Source: Lactiplantibacillus pentosus | Lineage (GTDB): Bacteria > Bacillota > Bacilli > Lactobacillales > Lactobacillaceae | NCBI RefSeq assembly: GCF_003641185.1 | Contig: NZ_CP032757.1 | Span: 3,410,001-3,474,000 of the forward strand | Direction of reading: 5' to 3' | DNA length: 64,000 nt | Notes under the pieces: model-generated | Seen by the model: the letters and a program-made list of their open reading frames with translations, nothing else | Told to the model about the DNA's origin: nothing | Database searches by the model: none | Shown: positions 38,180 through 47,353 of the stretch, piece by piece | Position numbering within the stretch: position 1 is the first letter of the stretch | How the letters are laid out: every line of letters begins with the position of its first letter | Program-made: the position numbers and the translations under genes

Positions 38180-39733
38180 ATGGTCTTAAAATATCAAAAC
38201 CCAATCTTACGGGGAATGTATCCTGACCCTAGTATCACGCGAGTTGGTTCTACTTACTATATGGTTAACAGTACTTTTGAATACTATCCGGGAATTGCAC
38301 TATCCAAAAGTAACGATTTGCTGAATTGGACGAAACTCCCCGGAATCGTATCTTCTCCTAATCAAGCGGATCTACGACAGTCGAAGTCTAATGAGGGTAT
38401 ATTTGCAGTATGTTTGCGATATTACGAACACCATTTTTATGTGATTACCACTAATTTTGCCGAATTTAAGACTTTCCTGATTCGTGGTCGTTTAAGTGAT
38501 GACGGCGAAAACGTCGAATGGGAAACACAGCGGACAGAAATCGATGTCCCTGGGATTGATCCGGATATCTACTTTGAAGATCAACACGCTTATGTCCAGT
38601 TCACCGGATATGTTGATAAACAAGGGACAAAGGCAATCCGTCAAGTCGAGATAGATTTAACGACAGGCAAGATTATTCATGAGCCTGTGATTCTAACCTA
38701 TGGTACTGGTGGTCGAGATGTTGAAGGCCCTCATATTCTCAAAAAGTCAGGTTGGTATTACTTATTGGCAGCAGAAGGCGGTACCGGTGAAGGTCACATG
38801 ATTACCATTTTCAGGAGTAAATCCATTTGGGGGCCATACACTGATGACAGCGCGATCAATCCGCTGTTTACCAATCGTGATCGAGCGAGTGAACCCCTTC
38901 AAAATATCGGTCATGGCGACTTATTCCAAGATGTCAATCATAATTGGTGGCTTGTTTGCTTGGGGACCCGTCCCGCACAGGTTGGGTTCACAGCGATTAC
39001 AAACATCGGGCGAGAAACTTTACTCTACCCTGTTACTTGGGAAAAGGACTGGCCAACTGTGAATAATAGGATTCCTACAGTAAATGTTGACTTATCCCAA
39101 TTTCCAAAGCATGCGGCATCATTGCCACACGCTCAGCAACAGAATCGCTTCGTAGATCAGTTCACCACGTCTGATTTAAATCCCGAGTGGCTGAGCTTAC
39201 GAGATCAAGTGCCAGGGCTTAGCATTTACGACGGCCAACTTCACTTACCTGGTAACGAACATCAATTATCAGACCTCAGCACGCCAGCATTTATTGGTGT
39301 TCGACAAACGGAACATGATGAACGATTCACTGTCACACTTTCACCTGACAGTCATATCAATCAAGGAAGTTTTGGAATCGCAACTATCATAGATGCAGAT
39401 CATTTTGCTGCACTTTTGATCAGACAAAGCTCAGAAGGTGGCTACATCGTTTACCGCTGTCAGCAAGTAGGTGATCTAAAAGTCAACCGGGAATTAGGTA
39501 CTTTACCAGAATACCCGGCAGCACTCAGCATCTTAAATCGTTCAGATAAGAAAACATTTGTCGCAACGATGAGTGACGAGAAGCAAGTCTCCTTCTCAAC
39601 AGATAGTCTCTTGCTATCAAATCAAGCAATCGCAGCACTGAATACCGGTGATATTCAAGGTATATTCGCTTATAAGAACGCACAGTTCGTCATTTCTCAA
39701 GCTGTACGTGAGGCTTTACCGAAGCATGAGTGA
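38180..39733 (+). CDS. GH43 beta-xylosidase / alpha-L-arabinofuranosidase
   Basis: 517 residues, four bases after the GH78 stop, so co-translated. Five-bladed propeller at about 5-315 with the three acidic residues Asp16 (MYPDPS), Asp129 (IDPDIY) and Glu182 (DVEGPHI). A C-terminal beta-sandwich (about 330-517) as in XynB-type GH43 enzymes. It should release xylose or arabinose from short oligosaccharides in the cytosol. Last gene of the operon; the 168 bp that follow contain no obvious terminator. Confidence 0.9.
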   Translation: MVLKYQNPILRGMYPDPSITRVGSTYYMVNSTFEYYPGIALSKSNDLLNWTKLPGIVSSPNQADLRQSKSNEGIFAVCLRYYEHHFYVITTNFAEFKTFLIRGRLSDDGENVEWETQRTEIDVPGIDPDIYFEDQHAYVQFTGYVDKQGTKAIRQVEIDLTTGKIIHEPVILTYGTGGRDVEGPHILKKSGWYYLLAAEGGTGEGHMITIFRSKSIWGPYTDDSAINPLFTNRDRASEPLQNIGHGDLFQDVNHNWWLVCLGTRPAQVGFTAITNIGRETLLYPVTWEKDWPTVNNRIPTVNVDLSQFPKHAASLPHAQQQNRFVDQFTTSDLNPEWLSLRDQVPGLSIYDGQLHLPGNEHQLSDLSTPAFIGVRQTEHDERFTVTLSPDSHINQGSFGIATIIDADHFAALLIRQSSEGGYIVYRCQQVGDLKVNRELGTLPEYPAALSILNRSDKKTFVATMSDEKQVSFSTDSLLLSNQAIAALNTGDIQGIFAYKNAQFVISQAVREALPKHE

Positions 39734-39901
39734 CCTCTTAGTACATCTTGAGCATTCTCAAGCGCAGTATTGTGAATATTGATGAAATCATTTTCTGATA
39801 TAGGCTCAGTACCGCTATCATTAAATGATATTTCGACAGGAATTGCGAAGCTAATATTCTATTCTTAAAGCGAATCGTTAGATACATGGAAGGTGTCCTT
39901 T

Positions 39902-40960
39902 ATGCCAAGTAAGATTATTTATAATTGTGAAGTTATTAATGCGGGCTATTATGTTACAAGCGCTGATTTGTTAGGAGAAACTGGTGAACAGCTCACCGAG
40001 TCACACCTCCGTTTTGAAGTTAATGGTCATAAGATTGGAATCAAGTCACTATTAAAAGTTGGTCGCAAAATTCATATCGAATTTGAAGAGACACGGGCAT
40101 TATCGCTGTTGAATTTTGATGTAAAAAAATTTGTCAACGAATTTTACTACCCCCAAGTTAATTTGAAGGTTTGCAACCAAAATACTGTACAGTATGAAGT
40201 TATCTTTAAAGATGATGACTATTTGGCAGATTTCGATACAAATATTTTTCAAAGGGATACTGGCCGAATCTCTTATTATCAATATCAGACGGGTTCCAAA
40301 GATGAAGCAAGACCATTAGTTGTCTTTTTACATGGCTCTGGTGAAAGAGGATTCAAGAACCAGATGCCATTGTTAGGTAATGATGTGCCCAAAACAATTC
40401 ATGATTATATCTCTAAGCATGAAAATGCTGTCTTGCTGGTCCCACAAGCGACTTGGGCACCTGAGTTAAACGGTTGGTTCCGACCTGAAATCCGTAAAAC
40501 ATTATTGAGTCTGATTAAATCAAAAATTCAGTCAGATAATATTGACTCAAAACGTATTTATTTGGTGGGCCTATCTAACGGCGGTGCAGCAACATGGCAT
40601 TTTGCAGAACATCACTCAGATTTATTTAGTGCAATCGTCCCCTGTTGCGGGTATATTTATAACGAAGATAAATCCTTTGTGGGGGCGGCTGGTGAGGGCC
40701 GATATATGCATCCACGCATGGCAGAAGCGAAGGCACTCAAAGAAACACCAATTTGGGCATTCCATTCACATGACGATCATACCGTAAATGTGCAAGGAAC
40801 ACTTGAAGCAACTGAGATGGTCAAAAAATGTGGTAATCAAAATGTCAATGTGACGATTTATGATGATGGTAAAGTTACACCAAATCCACACGGGTGCTGG
40901 GAACCAGCATTTGATACACCGACATTGTTACCATGGCTGTTCTCACAAAGAAAATCGTAG
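39902..40960 (+). CDS. Alpha/beta-hydrolase esterase (CE1/PHB-depolymerase-like) with N-terminal beta domain
   Basis: 352 residues from the ATG at 39902, with GGAAGGTG upstream; the in-frame GTG at 39893 lies inside that site. Residues about 1-120 form a beta-rich domain I do not recognise. Residues about 135-350 are an alpha/beta hydrolase with HGSGERG oxyanion region, nucleophile Ser225 in GLSNGG, a likely Asp at 291/292 (HSHDDHT) and His330 (PHGCWEPAF). This resembles feruloyl/acetyl xylan esterases and LpqC-type enzymes. No signal peptide. Probably removes acyl groups from imported plant oligosaccharides. Confidence 0.78.
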   Translation: MPSKIIYNCEVINAGYYVTSADLLGETGEQLTESHLRFEVNGHKIGIKSLLKVGRKIHIEFEETRALSLLNFDVKKFVNEFYYPQVNLKVCNQNTVQYEVIFKDDDYLADFDTNIFQRDTGRISYYQYQTGSKDEARPLVVFLHGSGERGFKNQMPLLGNDVPKTIHDYISKHENAVLLVPQATWAPELNGWFRPEIRKTLLSLIKSKIQSDNIDSKRIYLVGLSNGGAATWHFAEHHSDLFSAIVPCCGYIYNEDKSFVGAAGEGRYMHPRMAEAKALKETPIWAFHSHDDHTVNVQGTLEATEMVKKCGNQNVNVTIYDDGKVTPNPHGCWEPAFDTPTLLPWLFSQRKS

Positions 40961-40987
40961 ATAAGTTTACACGAGTTAATTAACCCC

Positions 40988-41034
40988 AAAAAGCTAGCAC
41001 CCAAACCCCAACCGGGTTCAGGTGCTAGCTTTAT
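40988..41034. terminator. Terminator between the esterase and the flavoprotein gene
   Basis: Stem AAGCTAGCACC/GGTGCTAGCTT with flanking A and T runs, serving both convergent genes. Confidence 0.82.
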
Positions 41035-41048
41035 TCAACTCGCTCTAT

Positions 41049-43340
41049 TTAATTCGTAACCGACGTTTTCGTCTTAGCTGGTAACGCGGTCAAAAAGTGG
41101 CTAAAGCACTGCTTCAAGAAGTGTTCGCTAGCGTCATCAGTCAAATGGTCATTCTCATCAAACTTGGTGCCAGCTTGTGGCAACATGAATTCGTTGCCAG
41201 GGAGGACCTTGGCGTCAACACCTGGTGAGTCCAGGATTTGACGTAAGTTCATTTGGGCGCGGACGGTGCCTTGAACACCTAGTGACGTGCCGACGATCAT
41301 GACTGGCTTGTCCTTGAATGGGTGTTCTGCACATGAGAGCCATTCGATGGCACTCTTCAATGCTGCTGGAATACTGTGATCGTATTCAGGCACGCCGAAC
41401 ACGACACCATCGGCTGCTTCGATCTTAGCCGCTAGTGCTTTGACACTTGCAGGCTCTTGGTCGATATCGTCTTCGTTGAATAGTGGTAAGTCTTTGATTT
41501 CACAGATATCAAAGTTAACCTGGGTCTCAAACAAATCCTTCATCACGTATAATAACTTGCGATTATAAGACTTGGAGGCGTTGGTCCCCACGATTGCCAC
41601 GATATTCGCTTCATCGTCGCCAGCAGCGGCTTGCCGTTGGGCGTTGTCACTGGCAGCTGCACCGGCAACGTAGCCTGATGAGATACCCCAAGTATTCATC
41701 ATACTTGGCATCGAATCGTGACCATTGGCCCCACCGATGATCTCACCAGCACCAAAGTAATTGGCAACCGGTGCATTCTTGGTCGTGACTAGTTGTAAGT
41801 TATCCGCATCGACACTGTAACCACCTAAAGTTGTGGCAAACCGGTCGCGCTGTTCAATAATGTAGAAGGTCTGACCTTCAAACTGGTGTAAGAACTTCGG
41901 ATCGCGTCCAAATTCATGATCATGACCATCCTTGACGTAACCTTGATAATTATTGACCGTTTGGACCAGTTCATCCACATCAATACCAGCTTGTTTGGCT
42001 GCATCAGTCAAGTCGCCCTTGACGAAGATTGGGCGTTTGTCCTTGTTATCGAAGAAGCTTTGAATTTCTTCCGGCGTAAAGTCGTGTAAAATCAATAGAT
42101 CATAGACTTTCTTCCAAGTCCGTTCATCCATGACTAAGTAAGCGACCTTGTCATCCTGCTTGAGAATGGCATTCCGGAAAGCGGTGTAAACGTTGGATTC
42201 ATTAACGATCCGCTTCCCTTTGGAATTGACATAAATGGCACCCATGTCCGTCGCTTGCTTCGAGGCATACGTCGTCAACTTGGCCACACCTGGTTCAACT
42301 TCCACGCCATGTGGATAGAGCTTATACCAGCCTAAATCGTGAGTTTGTAAGTCCAAATCTGCATTGAACTGGTATGCATCACCAGTCGACGTCATTGGAC
42401 CATAGTAATCGATACCTTCACTCTCTTCGCCGCGCATCTTCTGGTTGGCACCATGTCCACCGGCAGCTAGGACGACTGAACGCGCTTTGATGTTGACCAT
42501 TTGGTCCTTTTGGGCGGCAACGACACCACGTAATTGCTTATCATTATCCAGCATCAACTTTTCGACCCGCGTGTCTAGTAAGATTTGACCACCCGCGGCA
42601 GCAAAGGCTTTTGAGACCTTTTGAATGAATTCGTAACTGCTTGCGGACGGCAATTCGATTTGCCGATTGATCGAATGTTCCGGCGTTTGGGTCTGGGCCT
42701 TTTGGTAGTGCAAATCAGCGAACTTACTGATGAAATCAATGGCTGGGCCAATATTATGCACCATCAAATCAGTTAAGGCTGGGTAATTGGTTTCCAAGCT
42801 TTCACGAGCGACATCTTGTGCTAACATCTCTGGTGTATCGTGATTGTTATCAAAGATTTGTGCGGACACATCCGAACCAGTGCCGACAACATTGGAACCG
42901 TTCAAAATCGTCGCGCCACCCAAATAACCGTTTTTCTCAACTAAGATGACCTTTTGTCCCATCGATAGTGCACGACAGCCGGCAACTAATCCAGCTTCAC
43001 CACCACCGATGATCAAGACGTCAGTCCGATAATTCTTCGTCTGCGGCTTAGCCTTCTTAGGGACTGGATGAACGGTCACGCCAGCATCAGCAACTGCCTG
43101 ATCCGCTGACTTCAATAACGCTTGGGTCATGACCGTCGCACCACTGATCGTATCCACGTCGAATGACTGTTCAGTAATAATATTTTGCTTCAACTTATCG
43201 ATGACTTGGTTAAAAATCCCCGACGTTTCGGAATGTTTTAATATCTTCAAGTCCTCAATCTTGTTGTCTTGTACGTCCACTTCATAATTGATGATACCGT
43301 TGTGGCCCATTGCCTGTCCGGTAATTTGTTTTTTACTCAA
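41049..43340 (-). CDS. Three-domain FMN/FAD reductase of the fumarate/urocanate reductase family
   Basis: 763 residues, no signal peptide, so cytosolic. Residues 1-85: FMN_bind domain with the flavinylation motif DTISGAT (63-69), Thr69 carrying covalent FMN. Residues about 105-565: FAD_binding_2/fumarate-reductase domain (DVLIIGGGEAGLVAG, 107-121). Residues about 578-763: NAD(P)H:FMN reductase of the flavodoxin fold (GTSLGVQGTVRAQ). One chain could thus pass electrons from NAD(P)H through flavins to an alpha,beta-unsaturated carboxylate. It overlaps apbE by 8 bp and ends an operon with quinate/shikimate genes, so I infer a dehydroshikimate- or shikimate-like acceptor. Cinnamate-type acids remain possible. 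Confidence 0.85.
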   Translation of the reverse strand: MSKKQITGQAMGHNGIINYEVDVQDNKIEDLKILKHSETSGIFNQVIDKLKQNIITEQSFDVDTISGATVMTQALLKSADQAVADAGVTVHPVPKKAKPQTKNYRTDVLIIGGGEAGLVAGCRALSMGQKVILVEKNGYLGGATILNGSNVVGTGSDVSAQIFDNNHDTPEMLAQDVARESLETNYPALTDLMVHNIGPAIDFISKFADLHYQKAQTQTPEHSINRQIELPSASSYEFIQKVSKAFAAAGGQILLDTRVEKLMLDNDKQLRGVVAAQKDQMVNIKARSVVLAAGGHGANQKMRGEESEGIDYYGPMTSTGDAYQFNADLDLQTHDLGWYKLYPHGVEVEPGVAKLTTYASKQATDMGAIYVNSKGKRIVNESNVYTAFRNAILKQDDKVAYLVMDERTWKKVYDLLILHDFTPEEIQSFFDNKDKRPIFVKGDLTDAAKQAGIDVDELVQTVNNYQGYVKDGHDHEFGRDPKFLHQFEGQTFYIIEQRDRFATTLGGYSVDADNLQLVTTKNAPVANYFGAGEIIGGANGHDSMPSMMNTWGISSGYVAGAAASDNAQRQAAAGDDEANIVAIVGTNASKSYNRKLLYVMKDLFETQVNFDICEIKDLPLFNEDDIDQEPASVKALAAKIEAADGVVFGVPEYDHSIPAALKSAIEWLSCAEHPFKDKPVMIVGTSLGVQGTVRAQMNLRQILDSPGVDAKVLPGNEFMLPQAGTKFDENDHLTDDASEHFLKQCFSHFLTALPAKTKTSVTN

Positions 43341-44289
43341 TAGTAAACACTCCTTTGCGTCGCGGCGTTAAGCCACTGGTAACTGTGACGTGTTGGTCGT
43401 GGTCAATGAAGATGGCCTCCGTCTTAGGAAGTGGCTCAATCAGCTGAGCACCCCGCTTCGGCCCTTCAAAATAGGCCACGGTCGACAACACTTCTGCTAA
43501 TTCTGACTGTTCGGTAATAATCGTCACTTGATCAACTTGGTTTTCCACCGGATAACCCGTTTTCGGATCAAGAATGTGGTGATATTGGCGATTGCCAATC
43601 TTAAAATAGCGCTCAAAAATTCCCGAGGTAACGACCGTCCGTGCTGGCATCTCAACTTGTAACGCTGGATAGCCACGTGGCGCTTCTGGGGCTTGAATTC
43701 CGACCTGCCACCGTTGATCAGCGGTCAGTGGATTCACTCCGAGGAGCTTCACATTACCGCCTAGATTAACGATGACGTGTTCGATACCCGCCTGTTGCAA
43801 TTGCGTCACGATTTGATCAGCAAAATACCCCTTGGCGATTGCGCCTAAGTCCAGCTGCATGCCAGGTTGGCGTAAATACACGCTAGATTGCGCTTCATCT
43901 AAAATCACCTCATGCAAGTCCATTAGGGCTAACCGTTGCTGGATTTCTTCAGCGGACGGTACCTGATGGCCACCAAAGCCAATCTTCCATAGTTTGACTA
44001 GCGGTCCAATCAGAACGTTAAAACTAGTCGGATACTGTTGCGTATAGCGAATCGCATCCGCTACTAACCGAAAGCACGCCGTACTGACCAGTACCGGATG
44101 AATCCCGGCATAGCGATTGATCGCGGCCACTTCCGAGTCAGGACGGTTGACCGAAAAGACCTCATCCATTCGTTGCAAGTAATCATAGACGGCCTCAACC
44201 GCCGTTTGATTCGGTTCAAAGAGGGTCAGCGAGATAACGGTACCCATCATCGTAAATTGCGAGACATATTTCTTATGCGTTTCCATCAT
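43333..44289 (-). CDS. apbE: ApbE-type FMN transferase, cytosolic
   Basis: 318 residues (ATG at 44289 or 44286). The FAD-binding and catalytic motifs are seen: MQLDLGAIAKGYFAD (about 150-165), VIVNLGGNVK, and the C-terminal VTSGIFERYF plus HHILDPKTGYPV. It moves FMN from FAD to a Thr in FMN_bind proteins. Unlike many ApbE proteins it has no lipoprotein signal, so it works in the cytosol. Its target next door is the reductase at 41049; the free FMN_bind protein at 54829 is a second plausible target. Confidence 0.92.
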   Translation of the reverse strand: MMETHKKYVSQFTMMGTVISLTLFEPNQTAVEAVYDYLQRMDEVFSVNRPDSEVAAINRYAGIHPVLVSTACFRLVADAIRYTQQYPTSFNVLIGPLVKLWKIGFGGHQVPSAEEIQQRLALMDLHEVILDEAQSSVYLRQPGMQLDLGAIAKGYFADQIVTQLQQAGIEHVIVNLGGNVKLLGVNPLTADQRWQVGIQAPEAPRGYPALQVEMPARTVVTSGIFERYFKIGNRQYHHILDPKTGYPVENQVDQVTIITEQSELAEVLSTVAYFEGPKRGAQLIEPLPKTEAIFIDHDQHVTVTSGLTPRRKGVFTIE

Positions 44290-44330
44290 CCTGCTGACCC
44301 CACTTGTTCATCGTTAGTTTATTTAATCGT

Positions 44331-45089
44331 TTAATTCAATTTCAAGTCTTCTAGTTCTGGGCGTAGGTGCGCTAAGGCAATCTGACCCGGCGCTGAAGCG
44401 GCACCGACCGTGGCAAATGAGAGACACGATCCAAAGGCTTCGCCCGCGATCCGTGAAACTTTACCTAAGTCACCCATCGACATCGTAATCACAGGCCGTG
44501 ACAACGTTTGATGGGCGATATTGGTGGCGCTCAGTAGTGTCAACACATCTTCAGCAGATTGTGGCATGACGGCCATCTTAGCGACATCCGCACCATAGTC
44601 CACCATGCTGGTCAACCGTTTGACGATCTCCGCAGCACTTGGTGTCTTGTCAAAATCATGATTACTCATGATGACAACGACGTTAGCAGCCTGAGCTTGC
44701 GCGACCAACTGCTTAACGTCCTTTTCTTCATGGTAGCGTTCAACATCCAACGCATCGGTGAAATTCCCAGCAATCACCGCTTGGCACACCTTGAAGTAGT
44801 CAGCATCGGTTAAGGCCAATTCACCGCCTTCACCCTTCGTCCGAAACGTCGTCAGCAAGGCAATATCGCCTAATGCGTTTCGCAGTTGTTGGCCGGCATC
44901 CTGTAACTTAGCGGCATCCGTGACACCGTCAAAGAAATCAATGCGCCATTCAACTAAGTCCGGCTTAGCGGCCTTAATCGGATCAACTGCACTCAGAATA
45001 TCCGCGACCGTCTTACCCGTGATGGGCACCGCGATTTTGGGACGGCCGGTGCCTAATTCGATGTTTCGTAATTTAATGACTGGTTGCAT
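44331..45089 (-). CDS. aroD: Type I 3-dehydroquinate dehydratase
   Basis: 252 residues, normal for AroD. Schiff-base Lys171 (DVAKMAVMPQ) and His144 (MSNHDFDKTP) match E. coli Lys170 and His143. It interconverts 3-dehydroquinate and 3-dehydroshikimate. The start at 45089 overlaps the permease stop; a TTG six bases earlier has better spacing from GGGAG and may be the true start. It lies beside a YdiB-like dehydrogenase and permeases rather than other aro biosynthetic genes, which points to catabolism of quinate/shikimate. Confidence 0.93.
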   Translation of the reverse strand: MQPVIKLRNIELGTGRPKIAVPITGKTVADILSAVDPIKAAKPDLVEWRIDFFDGVTDAAKLQDAGQQLRNALGDIALLTTFRTKGEGGELALTDADYFKVCQAVIAGNFTDALDVERYHEEKDVKQLVAQAQAANVVVIMSNHDFDKTPSAAEIVKRLTSMVDYGADVAKMAVMPQSAEDVLTLLSATNIAHQTLSRPVITMSMGDLGKVSRIAGEAFGSCLSFATVGAASAPGQIALAHLRPELEDLKLN

Positions 45090-46305
45090 TGTCAATAGAA
45101 GCTCCCTTCTGTGAACGTTTACCAAAGAGATGGTAATAACGAACGGTAATCAATACAGCTAAAATAAATCCAATCAATGCAATGATGACATCGAACAAGA
45201 AAATATTAGCTAAGTTTGTTGACATCATACCGGTAACTAGAGGAATCGTAAAGGATGCGATTGATCCTGCAGTATAGAATGCCCCAGTAATCGTTCCTTT
45301 GCCTTGTGGGAAAAATGTCGACATCACTGTCAGGCCTAACTGCATCACACCACCAGCAGCTGAGAAGCCAACAACGAATGACATAATTGAACACATCAAG
45401 GATGTTGGGAACAGATACATTAATAACAATGATAAGAATGAGAGTAACGTATAAACGCCTAAGAATTGAATTTCTTTTACGGCGCGTTTAGCTAATGCAG
45501 CTGTCACTAACACACACACGATTGAGCCAATACTGTAATAACTAATTAACGCACGCGAACTTGCATCTCCCATGCCGGCCACTTTAGTCCCGTACTGACT
45601 TAACCACTGACTGACAAGATAGAACGTTGCTTGTGAAACATACCCGTATAAGATGAACAATGTTCCATCAAACCACAAATTACCTTTTGATTCTGGTTTA
45701 GCTTCCTCAGTTGCATCAGCCGCAGCAACCTTAGCATCTTGATTGGCAACTGGAAACTTGCCAGCGCTCAACAAGAACAGTAAGTTAACGACCATCACAA
45801 CGATACAGAAGATGAATGACCAGCCATACCAGTAATTGCCAGCAACTAAGAAGCTAACAAATAATGGTAATCCAAATTGACCTACAGAAATGAATGCCTT
45901 AATAATGACATTCGCAGTCCCTTTGGATTCTGGGAACATTTCCATCAGCGCTGGGTACGTCCCGGAATCCAAGAACGAATTAGCGATTCCGGCTAAAATC
46001 CCGAAAATATAAGCAACGGTAATCGATGGACTTAGCAGGATCCCCGCAAAGAACAATAAATAAGTTAATACACCCAATACAACGAACGGCTTACGTCCAA
46101 ATTTATCTGATAGGAATCCAGAAACCAGTAAAACAATCAACCGGCCAATTCCTAGTGAGGAAATAACCACAGCAACCCCACCAGTAGTTGTTTGCCAATG
46201 TTTAGCCAAAGCTTCCATGTTTTGAGCTAAAATAATAACTCCGATACCATGGATGAAATAATTTAAATATAAGCTAATGGCAGTTGGCATATATTTATTT
46301 TTCAT
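45073..46305 (-). CDS. MFS permease, YdiN/YdiM-like, probable quinate/shikimate transporter
   Basis: 410 residues, about 12 helices, opening MKNKYMPTAISLYLNYFIHG; helix 2-3 loop GFLSDKFGRKPF is the MFS signature. The stop overlaps the aroD start by 17 bp. It is a clear paralogue of the permease at 48334-49539. In E. coli the similar YdiN/YdiM proteins sit beside ydiB-aroD. Substrate is inferred from context. Confidence 0.82.
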   Translation of the reverse strand: MKNKYMPTAISLYLNYFIHGIGVIILAQNMEALAKHWQTTTGGVAVVISSLGIGRLIVLLVSGFLSDKFGRKPFVVLGVLTYLLFFAGILLSPSITVAYIFGILAGIANSFLDSGTYPALMEMFPESKGTANVIIKAFISVGQFGLPLFVSFLVAGNYWYGWSFIFCIVVMVVNLLFLLSAGKFPVANQDAKVAAADATEEAKPESKGNLWFDGTLFILYGYVSQATFYLVSQWLSQYGTKVAGMGDASSRALISYYSIGSIVCVLVTAALAKRAVKEIQFLGVYTLLSFLSLLLMYLFPTSLMCSIMSFVVGFSAAGGVMQLGLTVMSTFFPQGKGTITGAFYTAGSIASFTIPLVTGMMSTNLANIFLFDVIIALIGFILAVLITVRYYHLFGKRSQKGASIDNATSH

Positions 46306-46318
46306 GGCAACCTCCTAC

Positions 46319-47209
46319 TTATTTTTGTGCTGCAGCATCTTCATCGAATAGAATGTGGCGAATATAATCAACTGGCATGTCTTCTCCAGTCCAAAGCTTG
46401 AAAGCGGCTGCACCTTGTTCTAGCATCATGCCTAAACCATTAAAGACATGTTCAACGCCTGCTTCTTGGGCAACTTTCATTAATTTTGTTGTCCGTGGTG
46501 CATAAACCGTATCAAAGACAACTAAGTCTTTACGTAACCAGCTTGGATCATCAACCAAAGTCTTATCTTCAAGTGGCTTCATACCAACACCGGTAGCATC
46601 GGTATAAATAAATGAATCTTGAATTTCTTTCTTGAAATCATCGCGATCTTCTAGGGCATGTAATGTGGCGTGGCATGAAGTCCGTTCATTAATCAAGTCA
46701 ACATTATGTTGGGCATTTTCCCATTCAGCATCGTGTAAGTTAAAGATTGACATTTCTTTAACACCATCTAAGGCAGCTTGAACCGCAATCGCAGTCCCAG
46801 CACCACCGGCACCAGCCAAAGTCATTTTATGTCCCCGAATGTTGATTCCTTCATCATCAAGTGACTTCATAAAGCCGATCCCATCAGTTGTGTAGCCGGT
46901 TAAAACGCCATCATCATTAACAATCGTGTTAACCGCACCACACATTTCAGCGGCTGGATCTAACTTATCAAGTAATGGCAATACTTTTTGCTTATTCGGC
47001 ATTGAAACATTTGAGCCCCGCATATCCAATGTACGGATTGATTCAATTGCTGAAGGCAACTTTTTGTTATCGATTTCAAAAGCAAGGTAAGCGTAGTTCA
47101 ATCCTAACTTTGCAAAAGCATTATTATGCATTGTTGGTGACATTGAATGGCGAATCGGGTAAGCCATCAAACCAATTAATAATGTGTGTCCATCGATACG
47201 TTCTGTCAT
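46319..47209 (-). CDS. YdiB-like quinate/shikimate dehydrogenase
   Basis: 296 residues. The substrate site shows Ser22/Ser24 (RHSMSPTMHN), Lys73 (SMPNKQ) and Asp109 (YTTDGIGF). The Rossmann loop is AGAGGAGTA (132-140). The opening LIGLMAYPIRHSxSP and VSMPNKQ follow YdiB more than AroE (which has NVTxPxK), as I remember YdiB. YdiB uses NAD or NADP and oxidises both quinate and shikimate. First gene of the operon, divergent from a LysR regulator across a strong dyad. Confidence 0.9.
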   Translation of the reverse strand: MTERIDGHTLLIGLMAYPIRHSMSPTMHNNAFAKLGLNYAYLAFEIDNKKLPSAIESIRTLDMRGSNVSMPNKQKVLPLLDKLDPAAEMCGAVNTIVNDDGVLTGYTTDGIGFMKSLDDEGINIRGHKMTLAGAGGAGTAIAVQAALDGVKEMSIFNLHDAEWENAQHNVDLINERTSCHATLHALEDRDDFKKEIQDSFIYTDATGVGMKPLEDKTLVDDPSWLRKDLVVFDTVYAPRTTKLMKVAQEAGVEHVFNGLGMMLEQGAAAFKLWTGEDMPVDYIRHILFDEDAAAQK

Positions 47210-47292
47210 GTTAATCCACTCCTAAAATTTGTATTATTTAATATTTGTTACTCAATTCACTTGTCATCTTAACAAAATGCTTTAATATAATA

Positions 47293-47314
47293 AATATAGA
47301 ACCGTTGCTATATT
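47293..47314. promoter_or_regulatory. LysR-type operator between ydiB-like and lysR genes
   Basis: Perfect arms AATATAG and CTATATT separated by 8 bases, midway in the 144-bp divergent region. The layout fits a LysR recognition site (T-N11-A). Confidence 0.62.
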
Positions 47315-47353
47315 GATTAAATATTTTTATGAATGAAAGGGGTATCACACGTA

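Noticed and set aside
27494..40960. Insertion sequences or attachment sites at the island edges
   Set aside because: No transposase, integrase, terminal inverted repeat or tRNA gene was found at either edge.
41049..44289. Extracellular electron transfer locus (flavinylated exported reductase with membrane ApbE)
   Set aside because: Neither the reductase nor ApbE has a signal peptide or lipobox, and no quinone-linked membrane NADH dehydrogenase is nearby.
45073..47209. Biosynthetic shikimate-pathway genes
   Set aside because: Only the AroD and YdiB-like steps are present, with permeases and a LysR regulator. AroA, AroB, AroC, AroK and an AroE with the NVTxPxK motif are absent, so catabolism is the better reading.
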